39,751 bases of DNA from Flammula alnicola (taxonomy: Eukaryota; Basidiomycota; Agaricomycetes; Agaricales; Strophariaceae), in contig JADNRV010000393.1 in the NCBI GenBank assembly GCA_015499995.1, positions 1 through 39,751 of the forward strand, read 5' to 3'. Every line of letters starts with the position of its first letter. Position 1 is the stretch's first letter. Both the position numbers and the translations under genes were made by a program. This document shows, piece after piece, positions 20,717-31,080 of this stretch. The notes under the pieces were generated by a model. The model was not told the origin of the DNA and ran no database searches. It saw only the letters and a list, made by a program, of their open reading frames with translations.

Positions 20717-22559
20717 ATGTTGCGGGCGATCGCGATTGCGAAGCCGCGATATGTGCTCCAACACCATCCACTCGACTTCATGCGCTGGAGATTTACTACC
20801 TCCAAACGAGGCCCTCAAGACAGTAACGGACTCAAGATGGCCATGTATGCCTTTGGTGCAGGTTGTGGCGCCGCTTTGCTCCTGTTCCAACTTTTTCCTT
20901 CGCTTCCGGTGCCATTTGGCAAGCGCAGAACGAATCCTGAGGCTGCAGGTCCCGTCATGGGCAACAGCTTTGCGACAAGAGTGAAAAAATTCTCTCGATC
21001 TGTACACCCGTTGGTGAAAGGTACGCAGAGGGTGGATATAATGGTTCTGCCACAGTGTGTCGCATCCCCTACCTCATTCTTTTCGGTTTTCTCAAGCCTG
21101 CATCTTTAAGCAACAACCCCAGGGAGGACAACATAAGCATGACTTCAATGTCGGAATTGAATTTCCATCTATTTGGCATTTACGACGGGTACAATGGTAC
21201 TTTTACCGTTAAGCCGCTTCCTGAACTGCTTGACATAGTGGTGCAGCAGAAGCTTAGTGGTCTGTACGCTGGCGGCAATCCTGATCCGCCGAGCGATCTG
21301 ATTGATTCTGCAATCAAAGAGGCATTTCAATCTACTGACAAGTATTTCGTGGACGAAATAACCCGGCTGGCCATGAATTTAGATACCGCGACATACGACG
21401 CGATCAGTCGCCGTCCTGGGGACAATACTGTAGTTGACCCAATTCCCAGGATAGCTTTGGACACGTTTAGAACCACGTCACTCCCCGAAGCTGTGAGCTT
21501 CCTCCGCGCAGTTCAGTCCGGCTCTTGCGCGCTTATGGGAATATATAACACTTCGGATCGGTCTTTGCGGGTGGCCTTGACTGGTAATTCGCGTGCTGTT
21601 TGGGGAAGGCGAATTCCTGTTCGGACGTCACCCGATATAGGACAGGGAAAAGGTGAAGGTGGTCATAGCGGAGGAACGTTCAACGGAGCGACGAACGCAG
21701 AACAGGCCTACATATACGAGGCCCAGCAGCTGACGGCGGATCAGACCGTGCTCAACCCCGAGGAAGCGGTGCGCCTGTCTAGATTACACCCCGATGAGCC
21801 TGACCTGCTAAAGGACAATCGCCTACTTGGGAGAGGAGTTACACGTGCGTTCGGCGACGGACCTATGAAGTTGGCGCTCGAGGTGCAACGACGCCTGCAT
21901 GAAGACTTCCTATGCGACGAACCTCACGACGAGTGCAAGACGCCGCCATATCTCACTGCCGAACCTGTAATCACCCATAAGGAAGGGATACAGAAGGGCG
22001 ACTTCGTGGTTTATGCCTCGGATGGACTATGGGACTGTCTTGGAACTGAGGAGGTGGTCGGGCTAGTTGGGAAGTGGCTGGAGGAGAATGGAACCAAGGA
22101 ACACGTCGTGACGGAGGACGGTGACCAAAGGGAGGTGATGCTGCCCAAGCCACCAGTCGGAGCTCTCCCCGGGCCTGCCGCCGCTATTTCCGGAAGTGCT
22201 GTATCGCCCTCCACTGATGCGAACAGCCAAACGATGGAGAAATTGTACGCGCCCTCTGACTTGCCCGTGATGTACCCCGCAGACTATGAGGACAAAACTG
22301 TGATGTACAAGCATTGCCGAAAAGAGAAAAGGTTTGTCTGTGAGGATGATAATGTAGCGGCGCACTTGGTGCGTAATGCGCTTGGGGGTGCACATACGGA
22401 ACTAAGAGAGGCCCTACTGCGGAGCCCCTCAGTGACGAAGCTCAGGTGAGAGTTCAATCTAGGTTTGCACTTTTGGGAAGGCAGATGTGCGAGTTACAAT
22501 TTTGCTTATCCTTTCTTTTTAGGGATGATATCAGTATCATTGTCGTCTTTTTTGACTAA
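20717..22559 (+). CDS. Mitochondrial-type PP2C protein phosphatase (Ptc5/PDP-like), 569 aa
   Basis: Three exons (20717-21054, 21111-22445, 22523-22559) give 569 residues. The N-terminus MLRAIAIAKPRYVLQ with later Arg/Lys looks like a mitochondrial presequence, followed by a hydrophobic segment near residues 42-62. PP2C motifs are NNPREDN (metal-binding ED pair), IYDGYNG (Asp 138), TGNSRAVWG (Asn 272), LLGRGVTRAFGDG, YASDGLWD (Asp 417) and the terminal RDDISIIVVFFD. The fold resembles yeast Ptc5 and animal pyruvate dehydrogenase phosphatase, which activate pyruvate dehydrogenase by dephosphorylating E1. Two usual active-site residues differ: the DGH histidine is Tyr and the GDSRA aspartate is Asn. 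Activity may therefore be reduced. It is transcribed divergently from the pseudokinase gene. Confidence 0.85.
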
Positions 22560-23137
22560 AAGGCCATCGCTTTCCTTCCTGCATTCATAACCTCGAGATA
22601 GTGCCGACATCTCGAATCCCCACTCTCACCTATAGAAAGTTGGACGATATATATCTGGCAAGTCATGATACCAGAATCAGAAACAACTCGTAGGATGACT
22701 ACTACGCCCGACGCCAACGCTCCATAAAGCCTCCATTCATCAATACACTGTTAAATATACCCAATTGTAATACACCTTCTTTCGGGTTTCCTGACATCAG
22801 TATATACATATGTGAGATATGTTTCAGCTGGGGTCGTAGTTCACAAGGTAGCTTTTCGAGGACAAACAAAAAAATTGCCTTCGTGGCCGCGACATCGTTA
22901 TCTGTTGAGTGGAAAGAGAGTCTCAGGACGTATTTTCAAGTCTGCGAAACCTCAGCAGGGTTCGTATGTACAACCAAGCAATATCAGATCGTGCAGTTCT
23001 ACATAATGATGCTATCGCAAGAATGAAAATATATAAACGTCAAAATTCAGTGTGTTCACCCCGGTAGATATTAGATATGAAGCAAGTCAGGCTTCACTCG
23101 GACACGCCGCGAAAAGTCTTGGAAGCCTTGATTATGT
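22560..23137. other. Intergenic between convergent PP2C gene and F-box pseudogene
   Basis: Nothing recognisable: no credible ORF, repeat or RNA gene. It probably holds the 3'-UTR of the PP2C gene. Confidence 0.5.
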
Positions 23138-24576
23138 CTAACGCAAACGAGGGTGTCTTTCTTTATATTTTCCCGTATCTCTATGTCCACTCTTACGGAA
23201 AGGAAAGGTAAATGTCGCCGACCTGAATTCTTTGGTGTCTGAATCACTTGTCGAAGAGAACGGCGTAGAGCTGGCTGGTTGATATTCGGGGATGTAGAAG
23301 GCGAGAATTTGTTCCCATGAAAATCTGAATCGCCCGGTATAAATATGTGAACGGCTGGAAATTAGGAAGAACACCCTCGTCGTCCTCTGGGTTATTGCGC
23401 TGAATTGCAATCTGTGTGCCGAAAGGCTCCAGAAAACAGGCGGACATGGGTACTCCAATGCCAGATGTTGCACTGCCGGTGTCATTCTGAGGACGCGCAC
23501 GAAAGCTTCGTTGTCGGAGTAATAGCCGTCTATGTTCAGATGGCGCAGAGCTGAGAGAACACCCCGAGCGAAGTAAAAATGATACAATGGGATCAATTGA
23601 TATTGGACACATAGGGCTGCGATAGGAAAAGCTTGTCAGGGCGGGACAAGACACACGGCTGAGGAAGGTTATCGCGACATTGTTCACACCATTTAAATTA
23701 CCAGTAAAGGACAAGGATTTCAGGGCGGGGTGAACTGCGATGGTTTCGGATGTTGTGGCGGTTTCTTGTGGTCCGAAAGCCTCTCGGAATGCACATTGCA
23801 CCATACGCTGAGCACGTCGCAGGAGCTCGATGCATTGGTCGATCGGGAGTAGTTCTTCTTCCATGTGCCTAACGTTGTTCCCCTCAATTCCATTAAATTT
23901 GAAGGGAACACCCGATAGAGCCACCTCCTTTGGGCTGGGCGGTAGATCGTCCAAGCTGAATCGATTTTCTAGCTTGTAGCATGAATTATCTGAAAGCTTC
24001 AATTGAAGTCTATGCATGATGGTACTTGGTTGAGAATCACGACCGAAACGTGATAGCAGAGAAGAGGGCAGCTCAAGATCGAGGGAGTACCAGCGATGCG
24101 AATACTGACTGACGAGTTCGATAAATGGGTAGAACACAGGCTCCGACTGCTTTCTCATGTTGCTGGAAAACTCGTAAAGGTAGAGCTGAAGGGACAAGGG
24201 AGGTATCTTGACCGACTGAGCCACTCCTGTTCCAGCTGGCCCCTCTGCGAGAGTTTTCGGGGTAGAAGGTTGATATTGATTTTCGTCCAGAGGTGGGGCA
24301 TTGACTTCTAGATGTCCTTGGATGTCCATCAATAGTAGGGATGGAAAGCGTAAAATGAAGGCGGCGATTTCAAGAGGAAGTCGGTGGATAATCGCGGCTC
24401 TGAATAATCAATGACTTTGTAGAAGGACGCTTGATCATCAGTTTGGCAAGGAGTCGCTCTGCTTCGTCAATCTCCTGATCGATGGCGAGAAGGCTCATGC
24501 ACGAAAGGCATGGCTGTCCGTCAGATTTTTTGCAGGATAAATATGATTTTCGCCTCTGTGTCGTTCGATGAAGCAA
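23138..24576 (-). pseudogene. F-box/LRR-like protein pseudogene with about four frameshifts
   Basis: The reading passes through shifted frames but keeps the order of an agaricomycete F-box protein. First comes an N-terminal helix (AIDQEIDEAERLLAKLMIKR). After a shift near 24415 follows the F-box (IIHRLPLEIAAFILRFP) and a long middle region. After a shift near 23550 follows LRHLNIDGYYSDNEAFVRVL and TPAVQHLALEYP. A shift near 23410 leads to VLPNFQPFTY, and another near 23345 leads to TGRFRFSWEQILAFYIP. The shifts go in both directions, so they look like true decay rather than one type of sequencing error. An intact relative would be an SCF substrate adaptor. Confidence 0.65.
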
Positions 24577-25077
24577 TTTGACATCTCTAACTCTGCCACG
24601 TTAGGACGATGAACTAAGAATGACTACCGTTTTTTGCCGTATCTGAAACAGCTTGAGAACAGCGTAAATTAGTCGTGTTCGCATCGAAGAGGATCAGAGT
24701 TCGGGGGATTTATTTTGAAAGTAACATACTGTTGACAATTAGGATTCAGGAAAGGTCAAATAGAGCAGACTCGGTTCAATGCATCGAGTTCAGTGATAAC
24801 TTTAAGTTTAAACTTAAACCAGTCGGTGCCGAGCCATAGCCGTGTACCACGTGACCGTGTAACCCTAACCTCACCGACAATGTTCAACTCATATTGTCTT
24901 GACTTGAACTTCAACCTCTTCCAAGACCTCTTCTCCTCTTAATTCCTTGTCATTGTAGGCGGTGGCACGCCGAAATACCTTAAATTATAGCCTAACGAGG
25001 ATCTCACAAACTCTTGCTTTATTTTCTGACTTTTGGACCTTGATCTTGAACGAAATTGAACAACGGAAGGACCGACC
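24577..25077. promoter_or_regulatory. Divergent intergenic region with 18-bp palindrome and CACGTG box
   Basis: It contains a perfect 18-bp palindrome, TTTAAGTTTAAACTTAAA (24801-24818), a GTCACGTG box read on the minus strand at 24848-24855, and a short TAACCCTAACC run just after it. These lie 220-280 bp before the ATG at 25078 and could serve that gene. No coding region was seen. Confidence 0.5.
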
Positions 25078-27681
25078 ATGTCTATCACTTTAAAGCCACA
25101 TACCGAAGTCCAACCGGCACCGCCAAGGCCGGCGTACGCATCTGGCTGCCTCTCTGGAGATTCTGGTCAATCATTGGCATCGTCTTCTCTTCTGCCAGAA
25201 AGAACTTCGGCCTACATAGCGGAGCTGTCGCGGAAACAGAACGCTCTTGCTCGGATCGTGCGAGAGGAGCCTCCAACTCCACCTCATTCGCCGCTCGATG
25301 TCGATGAGGGTACCCAAGAAGAACGTATTAATGCCTTGCGCGAACGCGCGCAGGAAGCCTGGGTCAAAGCCGACGGCAACCCCGCAGATGGGAAATGGAT
25401 TTTCCTTACGCACCTTCTCCGCATGGGTGCGACAAGCGGGCGGAGAGGACGCTGGATTGGGGCCAGGACGGATGTCAAGCCTCCTGAGGAACTTCAAGGC
25501 GAGAACATGGGATGGCTCAATGCGGAAACGGAGTGTGAGTGGCAAGAGTGGGAGCAGAGAGATCGACAAGAGAGGAATTTGAAAGACAAGGTAGAGAGTT
25601 GGAAGAGGAAACTCGAGGCCCAGCAAACGATGAGTAGTGTTCCGGGATTGGGCTCCGCTCAAGCTGCTGTTGTTTCCGAATCCGCACCGACGAAGTCTCC
25701 TACGACGGCCGCCGAGCATCCTGCGAACACTAATGGCAAGGCTGGCAGCGACAGCGACAAGAATAATGCTCAAACGAAAGCCAAGATCACTGCTGTCAAT
25801 GCTTCAGGTTCTGCCTCTGCCGCTTCCAAAGCCGCAGCCAAGCCCGCTCCTCCTGCAGCAGCAGTCCTCGTCGCCGATCCATTGAAAGACACAGCTCCCT
25901 TCGGTTTCTCCGTCGTGAAGCGTCCCACAACCCAGAAAAGCGCCACTGGGAAGCCTAATGTGCCTGGAAAGCAGAAGCCTTCTAACAAGAGCTCCGAGCC
26001 TGAGCAGGACAATTCTGCTCATGCATCTCAGGCGAAAAAGCCTACCACAGAAGCCAAGAAAGCCGACAAGCTTAATGTTATACCTGCCTCGACAAGAAAC
26101 ATGAACATACGACATATAGCTGACCTTACTGAACACGTAAGCTACTCGTGTCCCACAAGCCGTTGGTGCACATCTAATCATCTTTTTTGACAGTCATTCC
26201 TTCCACCTTCATTTCCCTCTTCTGCCATTGTGACTTCTACACCCAAAGCCGCTGCGAAACTCTCCAACGCCCAAAAACCCGAATCCATACCCCATGTTGT
26301 GCAACCTCCGTTCTCGTCCTCTTTTCTCCCACCATTTCCTTCTTCTCCTAAAACCTTGACCGGCCCTGTGCCTTTGTCTTCCTCACCGCGAGTGACGAAA
26401 ACCTACGGCCGGCATAATAACTCTCTCGAAACCTCCGCCTCCTTACCTGTGATACCCACCCCCTCTACCCCGACGCGAAACACCCACCACAACCACAACC
26501 ACAAGCCTACCTCGGCATCTCAAGTACAACTCTCGATGAACAATGACGACCATGATATTGCTAACGATACTAATGCGAACAATAAGCGCGAGCGCGGACA
26601 GCTTGCGTCGCCTGGAACACCCAATGACGGCGACGACAGCAGGGTGTTGAAGAAGGCCCGGACGTTGCCCGCTTTTACATTTACTTCGCCTCGATCTCCT
26701 TCGGGGTCTTCCCCTCGAAATCGACGGGCTCTTCCACAACTGGTCGCCAGGCAGCCTTCCAGCCCACACACGCCTAAAGGTCCTCGTACAGCTGTTCCTC
26801 CTGCTGCTGTGATCTCGAGTCCTCCAGGCTTTGCACCTGCGCCCGTAACACCCAAGAAACAGGCCCTTCCTACGCTTATGGAGCTCCTGGCGACCTCGAA
26901 GAAAGGCAAGACTGCCTCGCCGAAGAAGACGACAACGACAACGACAACAGTTAAACCTTCCAGTAAGGGTAAAGAACGACAGCAGCCCATCCTGGATGAC
27001 CAGGACCAAGCAGAGAAGAGGAACCTCCAGATTATCTCATTCTTGTCTTCTTCTTCTGCTGCCGCCGCACCAGCAGCGCCTGTAGCCGAGGACAACGACC
27101 ACCACGGTGGCGTTGTGGATGCGAGCTTTGATGACATCGTCGACCACGAAAATCCCTACATGCTCGATCCGTACGCCATCAGCGTGCAACACGACCTCGA
27201 CCTCTCGCCCACAAAGTCTCTTTCGTCTCTTGCCGGCTCGGACTCGGAGGACGACATCGATGAGGAGGAGGAGGGCGGAGATGTTGTGCGAGCTGTCGCG
27301 ATTTTCGGTGGCCTGACCCCCGGCTTCTCGTTCAAGCCACTGGCCGCGTCCACCCAGCGCGGTCCTTTCATCAGTGGCGCTGGTGCTGGGGCTAACACCA
27401 AGAAGCCAAGCCAAGACAATCAAAGCCAGGCGACACCTGACAGCTGGGCGAGCGTGTATGCTTCTCCCCCCGCTCCTGCCCCTGCTCCTCGGCCCCCTCC
27501 GTCGTCCAACACTAGCTATCCATATGCGTACAACTCGCAGTTCGAGTCGGACGTCGCGCGGCAGGTGGATAAGGTGGACAAGCTACTGGAGAAGGACGTG
27601 GATTACGAGGGGTGGTTGAAAGATCCTTCGGAGGAGCTGGAGGGAGGCCAGAACGGGTTGGACGTTGAGGATAGTCCTTGA
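25078..27681 (+). CDS. Low-complexity hypothetical protein, 848 aa
   Basis: Two exons (25078-26136 and 26194-27681; donor GTAAGC, acceptor TTGACAG) give 848 residues. Not recognised. The N-terminal quarter appears partly structured and helical: TSAYIAELSRKQNALARIVR, KWIFLTHLLRMGATSGRRGRW and a charged coiled-coil-like run WQEWEQRDRQERNLKDKVES. The rest is rich in Ser, Pro, Ala and Lys, with basic patches (VLKKARTLPAF, SPRNRRALPQL) that could be nuclear localisation signals. There is an LPTLMELLATSKKGK segment, a DYEGWLKDPSEELEG motif near the end and an acidic patch (SEDDIDEEEEGG). A nuclear regulatory role is possible but unproven. It is convergent with the shugoshin gene. Confidence 0.82.
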
Positions 27682-27815
27682 GCTTGAATACTTGAACATG
27701 GAATGGATGGTCACAGACAAATTATTGCTGCTATGTATGTATCTGTGTTGTTTGCGTCCTGTCGTCTGCAGCTGCACGCATCGCTTGTTATCACACTATC
27801 ATCTTGCTTGTTGTT

Positions 27816-27884
27816 GCTACTTACGTTCTGCAATGTTGTCGATACGACTACTTACGTTCTGCAATGTTGTCGATACGACTACTT
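27816..27884. repeat. 31-bp tandem repeat, 2.2 copies
   Basis: The 31-base unit beginning CTACTTACGTTCTGC is repeated perfectly at 27816-27846 and 27847-27877, with the first seven bases again at 27878-27884. It is probably a replication-slippage product in a 3' region. Confidence 0.9.
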
Positions 27885-28376
27885 ACTGGTCTTGCTTATT
27901 CTGTAGTTAGAATACCTATCCTCCATTCCAAACTATGCATTTTCACCCAAGGCAGGAGCACGGTAGCACAAGAACATAGGGATTATTGACCTTCCAGACT
28001 GCAAACGTACATACTTCCTTCCGACTTCAAGTAGTACGTGAAGGTGAATAAGATATAAAATACAGTGTATATGACTTCCACCGATGCAGCCACTGCCTTT
28101 TGCTTCGTCTTGCCTTCCACCAAATATGAGCTATGTAACTAAGAAAAAATAAGTTGGCCGTGCTCCAAGATCAGAGAAAAGAAGAGAATGAGAGTATATT
28201 ACGAACGGGTGTGACGTGCAAGAGAGAGGAGAAAAAAATGCAGTTGAGCAAATGAATTATATGGACAGAAAAAGAAGAAAAAAATGAGATGATGACGGTA
28301 ATGGTACCTAGGATGGAAGAATGAATGGATGGATCATGTCGTCATAAACTGCGCTCGTGAAAAAATTATCTGGTCG

Positions 28377-28398
28377 GTGTCGGTGTCGGTGTCGGTGC
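28377..28398. repeat. Hexamer microsatellite (CGGTGT)n
   Basis: About 3.5 copies of CGGTGT in a row, just downstream of the shugoshin stop codon. A simple sequence repeat with no evident function. Confidence 0.7.
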
Positions 28399-28557
28399 CG
28401 AGTGGGTGTGCTCGGGCATCCCACAAGGTGGGGTTCGTCGTCTCCGAGTCCTTCGTGCTCCATAATCCCATTCGAATCGTTCTTGTACACAGAACGAGCG
28501 AGACCCTAACACAGGGTCAATCATCCGCGCGGAGGGGAATGCAATCGCCTTCCAACT

Positions 28558-30728
28558 TCAGACGGCCATGCTATGCCGTCTGATGTCCTCCAGCGCAGCC
28601 ACCGCAGCCGCTGCTGCGCTTCTCTTCGGCAGGGCTTTCCGCCGACCCTCCACATTAATCCAGCTGGCCGCCCCTCTCGTTGCACCACCGGCAACGTACT
28701 CCGCGTCGGCCTCTGCCCCATCGCTGTCATCGTCGCTGAGCACCATCTGAGGCCGCGATTTCTTCCTTTTTACCGTCGTCGCAGCGGTTGAAGAAGACGA
28801 AGAGCCCGAGGTTCCGGTGCTAGATCCAGACGTCGTCGAGCCTGTCGTCCGCGTTGGCGGGCCTGGGGAGTACATCGCTGCTGCTGACCCAGGGCGCGAC
28901 GCGGGAAGAGGGAAGTTTTCGGGGTTGATGTAGCCGCCGTTTGCACCTCGCAGAGGGAGGGCAGGCAGTGTCTGTAGAGGTGGTAGAGGCGCCACCTCGA
29001 TAGACGAGCGTGTTTCCGTATCGCCGTCTGCATCGTTGCCAGTGTCCATGGCTGTTGAAGAGGACGATGGGGGCTTATACGAGGTAGACGTCATCACAGC
29101 GGCTGCTGAGGAACGTTTCTTCCGCACCGGTTCCGCGGTACCGGGTGCTGGATCTGGTTTACGCATTTTCCTATAGATTGTGGGTTCATATCAGATTCGA
29201 CTGCATGCCACAAAAGCCAAGAAGGAAGAAGACATAAACATACGTGTTCAGCTTGGGTTCAGCGTAATTCACGCTCTTCCGTGCTCTTCGTTCTCGACTG
29301 CCGGTGGCACCTCCTGCTCCTTCTGTCTCAGAGGAGCCTGCGGGTGCTGGGCTTGACGATCCGCGAGAGGTGGGCGCAGAGCCGACTGGAGACACAGGTC
29401 GCAGGAATTGCCGACTTGAGATAATCGCAGTTTCGATGTCGATCGATTCACGGACTAGTAAAAACACAAAATCAGAAGAAATGGTAAGCCAAATGATGAA
29501 CAACATACCGTTGTTATCAATTGGTTGCAGTGCCGTTCGCGATATTGTGGAATCTTTCGATTTCGGCTTAAGACTATTCGAAGGATTGACCTCATCTCGT
29601 TGTCTCTTCTTTTCCCGCGATCGTGCATCTCCAACAACGTCTTTTTCGCTCTCTGACTCTCGTTGTTCCTTCGTCTTGCCTTTCCGCTTCTCCTTCTTCA
29701 ACAGCGTCTCTGCCTCGCTGTCTTGATCTATTATCACGACCTCAATCTCTCCATGCACAGCAGCGTATTCCTCTGCCTCCTCGGCTCGACCCGCTTCTAA
29801 TCGAATTGGAGAACCGAAGGCTGGGCTTGCGGTCCGAGGTACAGACAGTGCTTCAGTGTTGATTTCCAGCAAGCCGCTTGCTCGGCGAAGAGTCTTCCGT
29901 GGTTTAGGAGGGGGTGCCACCGCCGAAATATCCGCATGTTGAGCTCCAACCACCGATGTTGTAGATGGCGTTGGCGAGACGCCCCGAGACGGCAGTGGCA
30001 ACTTTGAAGCAGATAGTCTGGGTTTTGTCTTCGATTTTTTCCGGGGCGGTGTCGTTTGTTTTTCTTGTTCGTCAGAGGAGGGACATGGTTCGTCTTCTTC
30101 GTAAATTCCTGGTACATTTGGAGGCCGAGAGATGCGATTGAACTGAGGGGACGTTGGACTTGTGCTGATGTTGACAACTGGACGTCGTGCTCGTGGAGAT
30201 GGTGGCGAGGGTGGTGTGTTTGTGGCAGTCTTGATATTGTGTGACTCGCGGAGGTAGCTGAGATGCTTTACAAGGTTCTGAGACTGTCAACAAAAGGTCA
30301 GGCGGGTGGCACACCATACAGACAAGGATAGACGCACCGCAGCCTCTGCGTCGGCCAGAACTTTGTGAGACTTTTCTCGCTCACGCTTTAGCTGAGCTCC
30401 CAGCGCGATTTCGGATGCCCGCAAACGAAGGTTTTCCACATAGAGGGTGGATATTTGGGCATTGAGCTCCTCGATACGGACACTTAGTGTAGAATTAAGC
30501 CTGCAAATGTTATCCAATCAGTCCTCTGGGGTCCATAAGCTCGATTTCGGAATCACTTTGTGATATGTTTATTGGCGAGTAGAAATTTCTTCTTGACTAA
30601 AATCGTTCCACAATGTGGTCAGACTCGTGTCCGGTGTGAAATGATGCCATGTACGCACAGTTTTCGAATTCGAACAGCGCATCGTTCTGCCTTGCACCTA
30701 GTGAGGAGCGCGACTCCCTCCTGCTCAT
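28558..30728 (-). CDS. SGO1: Shugoshin, centromeric cohesion protector, 623 aa
   Basis: Six exons (30728-30659, 30596-30557, 30500-30338, 30283-29509, 29454-29244, 29170-28558) sum to exactly 624 codons. The N-terminus MSRRESRSSLGARQND leads into the shugoshin coiled coil (FKKKFLLANKHITKLNSTLS, then VRIEELNAQISTLYVENLRL), which dimerises and binds PP2A-B56 in known family members. The middle is disordered and charged. The basic C-terminal shugoshin motif, RRARKSVNYAEPKLNTKMRK, recognises phosphorylated histone H2A at centromeres in characterised members. Shugoshin protects centromeric cohesin from separase and supports chromosome biorientation. A GTCACGTG box lies about 90 bp upstream. Only one shugoshin is in the window, so mitotic versus meiotic type cannot be decided. 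Confidence 0.93.
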
Positions 30729-30814
30729 CCTGATAACCGGCTGCGCGGTGAGATACTGTTGGCGACAAGATGTGAGGGGAGAGCGGTAACCCGGAACACG
30801 AACAACAACAATAG

Positions 30815-30822
30815 GTCACGTG
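30815..30822. promoter_or_regulatory. GTCACGTG (E-box/CDEI-like) site upstream of shugoshin
   Basis: GTCACGTG lies 87 bp before the shugoshin ATG. The same octamer occurs at 15471-15478 and, inverted, at 24848-24855, in both cases in a putative promoter. It matches the core bound by Cbf1-type bHLH factors in yeasts; use here is inferred. Confidence 0.4.
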
Positions 30823-31080
30823 TAACTCGTGTTGCCTATTATTCCCTCTTTGAGACTTGTCCCTAAATTGTTCTGAGCACTCTCACAAATGAAGCGGCTT
30901 CGCGAAATGAATGAATTCATATCGTCTCGGTACACTTATACATAGTCAAAGTCTGTTCACATTCTTGGATACATTGTACATTGCTGCAAGCAGAAGCATT
31001 AATCTGTCAAACCCTTTCAACGACTCGGACACTTTCTTCCTATTCACGCTTGATTAACAGGTTTAAAATAATTCCACCGA

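Larger units (their letters stand above)
27682..28557. other. Convergent intergenic region with small repeats
   Basis: 3'-UTR sequence of both flanking genes. It contains a 31-bp tandem duplication (27816-27877) and a CGGTGT hexamer run (about 28377-28398). No gene was seen. Confidence 0.6.
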
